A stretch of 33,308 bases of DNA from Pseudomonadota bacterium (lineage in GTDB: Bacteria > Pseudomonadota > Alphaproteobacteria > Caulobacterales > Caulobacteraceae), in assembly GCA_023390245.1 (NCBI GenBank), contig JAEWDF010000103.1, forward strand, positions 1 to 33,308, in the 5' to 3' direction. Made by a program: the position numbers and the translations under genes. Of the stretch, positions 28,963 through 33,308 are shown piece by piece. The stretch's first letter is position 1. Each line of letters opens with the position of its first letter. The notes under the pieces are model-generated. The model was not told the DNA's origin. It saw only the letters and a list, made by a program, of their open reading frames with translations, and made no database searches.

Positions 28963-28991
28963 TTGACCGCAACTTCGCCGCGTGCGCAAAT
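28963..28991 (+). promoter_or_regulatory. Candidate tracrRNA promoter
   Basis: TTGACC (28963-28968), 17 bases, then GCAAAT (28986-28991) with an extended TGC in front. Initiation 7 bases later falls on the first base of the anti-repeat. The -10 is weak, but position and orientation fit. Confidence 0.5.
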
Positions 28992-28997
28992 CCCTTG

Positions 28998-29086
28998 TCT
29001 AGCAAAGACGGTCGAGGCGTCCCTCCGTTAACAAGAGGATTATCCTCACCAGATCGGCGGGCGGCCCACGGGTCGTCCGCCTTTTT
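28998..29086 (+). ncRNA. tracrRNA
   Basis: An anti-repeat at 28998-29032 pairs with the whole CRISPR repeat. From repeat base 34 down to base 10 there is one mismatch (A against C at base 24) and two G-U pairs; then comes a 2x2 internal loop at bases 8-9, 3 base pairs and one G-U pair, a one-base bulge and 3 final pairs, much like an active Cas9 guide duplex. A nexus-type hairpin follows (GAGGA-TTA-TCCTC, 29035-29047) and then a terminator. About 89 nt in all, on the strand opposite to cas9. This is the best candidate for the working tracrRNA. Confidence 0.85.
29056..29086 (+). terminator. tracrRNA terminator hairpin
   Basis: An 11-bp stem with two G-T pairs spans 29056-29081 (loop CACG) and is followed by TTTTT (29082-29086). 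It also ends the intergenic space before the restriction-modification gene, whose frame opens at 29131. Confidence 0.85.
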
Positions 29087-29130
29087 GCTTCTGCCCGCAG
29101 CAAGAACGAGATCGTCGTTCGACGAACGGC

Positions 29131-32100
29131 ATGAGGCCTGCGGTGGTTCGCCCTATGGTTGGGGCGGCTGTTTCAGAACAGGACATCGAGGCCTTCATCG
29201 TCCGCTGGTCGGACGGGGAGGGCGGCGCCGAGCGCGCCAACTATCAGCTGTTCCTGTCCGAGCTTTGCGACACCTTGGGAGTCGAGCGGCCACGGCCGGC
29301 GGGCGCCACCGCCGCAGCCAACGACTATGTCTTCGAACGCGCGGTCAGGCCGCGTGAAAGTGAAGGCCGTAGCGCGCCGCGACGGATCGATCTCTACAAG
29401 CGAGGCTGCTTCATTCTTGAGGCCAAGCAGTCGCGCGGCGCCGGCGGCACCGGCGAAGAGGCCGATCCCTCTGCGACCCGCAAGGGGCGGCCGAGATCGA
29501 TCGGCCAGGGCGATCTGTTCGAGGCGGGGATGCCCAATCGGGCGCGCGGTTGGGACGCCGTGATGGTCGCAGCCCGCCGTCAGGCCGAGGACTACGTCTT
29601 TCGGCTGGACAGCGATCATCCCGCTCCGCCCTTCATCATCGTCTGTGACGTCGGCCGTTGCCTGGAGCTGTATGCGGACTTCTCCGGATCGGGCCGGGCC
29701 TATGACCAGTTTCCGGACCGGGGTGGCTTTCGCATCCGGCTGCCCGATCTGCGCAAGCCGGAGGTCCGGGCGATGCTGGCCGCGATCTGGACTGATCCCG
29801 GCTCCCTGGACCCGACACGAAAGGCGGCCCAGGTGACTCGCGTCGTCGCCGAGCAGCTGGCCGGCGTGTCGCGAGACATGGAGGCGCGCGGCTGTCGCGC
29901 CGAGGATGTGGCTCAGTTCCTGATGCGTTGCGTCTTCACCATGTTCGCCGAGGACGTGGACCTGTTGCCGGCGGGCAGCTTTACGGGCCTGCTGGAAAAG
30001 AGCCTGATCGACCCCGCCCACTTCAGTCATCGCCTGAAGGCGCTGTGGTCGGCGATGGAGACGGGCGAGGACTTCTGCTTCGCCATTGAGGCGGCGGTGC
30101 GCCACTTCAACGGCGGCCTGTTCGAGCGAACGACTGTGTTCGAGCTGAGGCCCAACGAAATCTCACGCCTGTTGGAGGCAGCCAGGACCGACTGGCGGGG
30201 CGTGGAGCCGGCCATCTTCGGCGCCCTGCTCGAACAGGCGCTGGATCCGGGCGAACGCCGCAAGCTGGGCGCCCACTACACCCCGCGCGCCTATGTGGAG
30301 CGTTTGGTCGAGGCCACGGTGATGGAGCCGCTGCGTCAGGACTGGGCCAGGGTCCTCTATGTCGCCGAACCGGCGGCGGAAGGCGACAGCGCTCGGGCTC
30401 TGGCCGAAATCCGGGATTTTCATCGGCGTCTCCGCGAGATCAGGGTGCTGGACCCCGCCTGCGGCACCGGCAATTTTCTGTATGTCGCCTTCGATATGAT
30501 GAAGAAGCTGGAGGGCGAGGTCATCCAGCGGCTGATCGATCTGGGAGAGGCCGCGCCAGCGCCGGTAATCCCGGACGGTGTGGTCGGGCCTGGCCAGTTC
30601 CTGGGCATGGAGGTCAACGAGCGGGCGGCGCATATCGCCGAACTGGTGGTGTGGATCGGCTATCTGCAATGGCGCGCCCGCGCCAGCACGGACCCGCCGG
30701 CGGAGCCCATCCTGATGGCGCTGAAGAGCATCCGGCGCATGGACGCGGTCATGACCTCAAGCCGGGGGCTGACGCCAACGTTCGAGCGCCACGGCGGCGA
30801 GGTGGTCGAGGTGCATCACGATCCGCGCCGCCCGGAATGGCCGGCCGCGGACTTCATCGTCGGGAACCCGCCTTTCATGGGCGGAAAGGATCTGAGAGCC
30901 CGTCTCGGCGACGCCTATGCGGAGGCGCTATGGGCCGCGCATCCGGACATGAACGAGAGCGCCGACCTCGTCATGTACTGGTGGAACGAGACCGCCCGCC
31001 GTCTGGCCGACGCTGACGATCCGCTGCGTCGCTTCGGTCTGGTGACCACCAACTCGATCAGCCAGGTGTTCCAGCGCCGCGTAGTCGAGCGTTGGCTGAA
31101 CGCCGCCTCGCCGATCAGTCTGGCCCTGGCGATTCCCGATCATCCCTGGACGCGCGTCGGCCGCGGCGCCGCAGCCGTGCGGATCGCCATGACGGTGGCG
31201 CAGGCCGGGCGGGCGGACGGGGTCCTGAAGGAGGTCGAGGCGGAGACGGGCCTGGAGACGGATACGCCGGTCATCGTGTTTCGTGACGGTCATGGTCGGA
31301 TCAACGCCGACCTGACGGTTGGGGCGGACGTCACGCGGGCGAAGGGGTTGATGGCGAACATGGGCCTCTGCTCGCCCGGCATGAAGCTTCACGGCGCGGG
31401 GTTCATCGTTGCGGAGGAGCAGGCCCGCTCGCTTGGGCTCGGCCGGATCAGCGGGCTGGACCAACACATCCGCCCCTATCGCAATGGCCGGGATTTGATG
31501 GCCCGGTCCCGGGACCTGTTCGTCATCGATTTCTTCGGCCTGACTGAAGCTGAGGTTCGGGCTCGCTATCCTGAAGCCTGTCAGCATCTGCTGGAGCGGG
31601 TGAAACCCGAGCGAGACCGCAACAATCGTGCGGCATACCGCGACAGTTGGTGGATTTTCGGGGAGCCGCGCTCCGACCTGCGCCCGGCGCTGCTGGGTTG
31701 CCAAAGGTATTTGTCGACGGTCGAAACGGCCAAGCACCGGGTATTCCAGTTTCTCGATGCGTCAGTCATTCCCGACAATAAGCTGATCTGCATTGCCGAT
31801 GCCGACGCCTTCACCCTGGGGGTCCTGTCCTCGCAAATTCATGGCGTATGGACCCGGGCTGCCGGCGGATGGCTCGGCGCGGGCAATGACTCGGTCTATG
31901 TGAAATCCAAGGTCTTCGACCCCTTCCCCTTCCCGGAGGCCGGTCCAGCGCAAAGAGCCGTGATTGCCGAGGCGGCGGAAGAGCTGGACGCCACGCGCAA
32001 GCGGGTGTTGGCGGTGCACCCGGACCTTACCCTGACCGGACTCTACAACGGTCTTGAGGCGCTTCGAGCCGGCGTCGAACTCTCGCCCGCAGAACGGGAC

Positions 32101-32589
32101 GTGCAGAAGCGCGGACAAATCCTGATCTTGAAACGCCTGCATGAAATCATCGATGCCGCGGTGGCCGACGCTTATGGCTGGCCCGCCGATCTGGATGAAC
32201 AGGCCATGCTGGAGCGCATTCTGACACTGAACGCGGAGCGCGCCGCCCTTGAGGCGCAAGGCGTGGTCGCCTGGCTACGCCCCGAGTATCAGGCGCCGCG
32301 ATTTGGCAAAGGCGCTTTCGCCGTGGCGCACGCTGGCGTGGATACCACAGCCGCGAAACAACCCACTCTCCCGTTGTTCCCGACACGTCGGGACGCCCAG
32401 CCGCTGGCGGTGATGGACGCGTTGTTCAGGGCCGGAGCGCCGCTTTCCGTCGCCGCGATCGCCGCAGGATTTCGTAAAGGCGGACCTCGCATTGAAACGC
32501 GCGTTCGTGAGGTGCTTGCCGTTCTCAGCCGATATGGTCACGTCACCAATCCGGCGAACGATGTCTACGAGATGCGTCTGCGCGCCTGA
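29131..32589 (+). CDS. Fused restriction-modification enzyme, type IIG/IIL (MmeI-like)
   Basis: An 1152-residue single-chain enzyme. The N-terminal nuclease domain has the PD-(D/E)xK pattern D87 ... E97-A-K99 (RIDLYKRGCFILEAKQS). The adenine-N6 methyltransferase domain has motif I DPACGTGNF from D441 and motif IV NPPF from N579. A C-terminal target-recognition region follows (about 750-1000). The enzyme would methylate and cut DNA from one polypeptide, so no separate specificity gene is needed. The true start may be the ATG at 29155 (GAAVSEQDIEAF follows) instead of 29131; no ribosome site decides it. It lies directly behind the tracrRNA terminator and forms a defence cluster with Cas9. Confidence 0.9.
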   Translation: MRPAVVRPMVGAAVSEQDIEAFIVRWSDGEGGAERANYQLFLSELCDTLGVERPRPAGATAAANDYVFERAVRPRESEGRSAPRRIDLYKRGCFILEAKQSRGAGGTGEEADPSATRKGRPRSIGQGDLFEAGMPNRARGWDAVMVAARRQAEDYVFRLDSDHPAPPFIIVCDVGRCLELYADFSGSGRAYDQFPDRGGFRIRLPDLRKPEVRAMLAAIWTDPGSLDPTRKAAQVTRVVAEQLAGVSRDMEARGCRAEDVAQFLMRCVFTMFAEDVDLLPAGSFTGLLEKSLIDPAHFSHRLKALWSAMETGEDFCFAIEAAVRHFNGGLFERTTVFELRPNEISRLLEAARTDWRGVEPAIFGALLEQALDPGERRKLGAHYTPRAYVERLVEATVMEPLRQDWARVLYVAEPAAEGDSARALAEIRDFHRRLREIRVLDPACGTGNFLYVAFDMMKKLEGEVIQRLIDLGEAAPAPVIPDGVVGPGQFLGMEVNERAAHIAELVVWIGYLQWRARASTDPPAEPILMALKSIRRMDAVMTSSRGLTPTFERHGGEVVEVHHDPRRPEWPAADFIVGNPPFMGGKDLRARLGDAYAEALWAAHPDMNESADLVMYWWNETARRLADADDPLRRFGLVTTNSISQVFQRRVVERWLNAASPISLALAIPDHPWTRVGRGAAAVRIAMTVAQAGRADGVLKEVEAETGLETDTPVIVFRDGHGRINADLTVGADVTRAKGLMANMGLCSPGMKLHGAGFIVAEEQARSLGLGRISGLDQHIRPYRNGRDLMARSRDLFVIDFFGLTEAEVRARYPEACQHLLERVKPERDRNNRAAYRDSWWIFGEPRSDLRPALLGCQRYLSTVETAKHRVFQFLDASVIPDNKLICIADADAFTLGVLSSQIHGVWTRAAGGWLGAGNDSVYVKSKVFDPFPFPEAGPAQRAVIAEAAEELDATRKRVLAVHPDLTLTGLYNGLEALRAGVELSPAERDVQKRGQILILKRLHEIIDAAVADAYGWPADLDEQAMLERILTLNAERAALEAQGVVAWLRPEYQAPRFGKGAFAVAHAGVDTTAAKQPTLPLFPTRRDAQPLAVMDALFRAGAPLSVAAIAAGFRKGGPRIETRVREVLAVLSRYGHVTNPANDVYEMRLRA

Positions 32590-32734
32590 TCGGCGATGGC
32601 GTCGTGAAGCGGGCATACTTCGCTTGTCACGCCGACGATTACTTGTCGGTGGCAAGCCAATGTCAGTGCCTAATGTATGCTGATTCGCGCATCTTCTTAT
32701 GAGACCTTGCGCGGAGACAGGCTTCATCGGGATC

Positions 32735-33142
32735 TCAGGCCTTAAACTCCGCCCAGACTCGATCGTGCGCCTTTCCGATCAGTTCGGAAGAGGCCCGGCT
32801 GGCCTCGACGGCTGCCGCCAGTCGCGGCCAGGTTTCGATCGCCGCGCGGGTCTCGTCGATCATCAACGCGATGCGGCGCCTATCAAATCCCTGCCTTCGC
32901 CCAGGGTTTCGACATGAGCCCGGGTCGGGTGATGACCTTCGCCTTTCGATGTCCATATCATGTTCGCCGCCGGGACCCAGGGCATAGGTCAGGTCGTAGG
33001 CGGGAGACAGTCGCCCGTCGCCGGTGGGGTCCATGAGGTACGCATGCTGTCGGGTATGGTCGTCCCGGTTCGAGGCCAGGATGTTGAACAACATCCGACG
33101 AGGTGTTGTCAGTTTAATCGCCTGGCGATGAAGTTCGCCCAA
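32735..33142 (-). pseudogene. HipA-like kinase fragment, C-terminal, frameshifted
   Basis: The open stretch resembles only the C-terminal part of HipA-type toxin kinases: RRMLFNILASNRDDHTRQHAYLM, with the catalytic DDH region, then LSPAYDLT. About 32872-32945 reads sensibly only in another frame (GEGHHPTRAHVETLGEG), and then the first frame resumes with MIDETRAAIETWPRL, so two compensating indels or sequence errors are present. The N-terminal two thirds are missing because an IS6-like element abuts the 5' side. It should be inactive. Confidence 0.7.
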
Positions 33143-33153
33143 CCCCGACCGAT

Positions 33154-33308
33154 TTAAATGGTCGCCGCCACCCAGGCGGCGTCCGCTTCGGCGCGAAAAC
33201 GTGGAAGGGTAGGGCGGCTGATCAGATGTCGTTGAACGTTGAAGGTGTTGTAGATCGCCGCGTGGGTGGTCAGAACACGCTGGGCCGAGGCTTGGGATTT
33301 GAAGCGGT
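33154..33308 (-). CDS. IS6-like transposase, C-terminal end (cut by window edge)
   Basis: The last 50 residues of a transposase, RFKSQASAQRVL then THAAIYNTFNVQRHL and FRAEADAAW, fit the C terminus of IS6-family DDE transposases from Alphaproteobacteria. The stop is at 33154-33156 on the minus strand. The rest lies beyond the window. Its insertion next to the hipA fragment explains the loss of that gene's front part. The terminal repeat of the element may be near 33102-33118 (GTGTTGTCAGTTTAATC), which I cannot confirm without the other end. Confidence 0.7.
   Translation of the reverse strand, partial: RFKSQASAQRVLTTHAAIYNTFNVQRHLISRPTLPRFRAEADAAWVAATI

Overview
The window looks like chromosome of a GC-rich alphaproteobacterium, most likely Caulobacterales (Brevundimonas- or Caulobacter-like). 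The reasons are uniformly high GC with matching codon use, a DUF1489 gene (a family I know from Alphaproteobacteria), a perfect alphaproteobacterial SOS box (GTTC-N7-GTTC), and palindromic elements both between and inside genes. The genus is inference. I see no rRNA or tRNA.

Region 1 (1-8957) is housekeeping: an RNA m5U methyltransferase with a small acidic protein, a PA0069-type radical SAM gene behind a LexA-type box, a DUF1489 gene, and a tightly packed run guaB - MAPEG protein - rsmB - MTA/SAH nucleosidase - guaA, whose last three genes overlap or nearly touch. guaA ends in a terminator that starts on its stop codon.

Region 2 (8958-23499) is bounded by an exact 20-bp duplication of the guaA 3' end (8943-8962 and 23480-23499), the usual signature of an element inserted at that gene. 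No integrase is visible. The cargo has one theme, life without cobalamin. It holds the 2-methylcitrate cycle (prpB, prpC, acnD, prpF and an ScfR/PrpR-type regulator) in place of the B12-dependent methylmalonyl route. It holds QueH, the B12-free epoxyqueuosine reductase, in place of QueG. It holds a folate- and B12-independent methionine synthase (MesD) with its DUF1852 partner (MesX), a BASS-type transporter and a flavin reductase. The methionine unit sits behind a near-perfect 28-bp palindrome and a cobalamin riboswitch. A frameshifted MTHFR-like gene lies at the left end.

Region 3 (23500-33308) is defence. A minimal type II-C CRISPR-Cas system (cas9, cas1, cas2; five 36-bp repeats with four 30-bp spacers) is followed by a fused type IIG/IIL restriction-modification enzyme, a broken hipA piece and the end of an IS6-like transposase. 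Each CRISPR repeat carries its own sigma70-like promoter, and the array ends in a strong terminator before cas2. Two separate anti-repeats are present on the + strand. One, upstream of cas9, has a promoter, a nexus hairpin and a terminator and is the likely tracrRNA. The other lies in a 533-bp hairpin-rich gap between cas1 and cas9, has no terminator, and is unexplained. These two anti-repeats and the cobalamin-independence island are the most interesting parts of the window.
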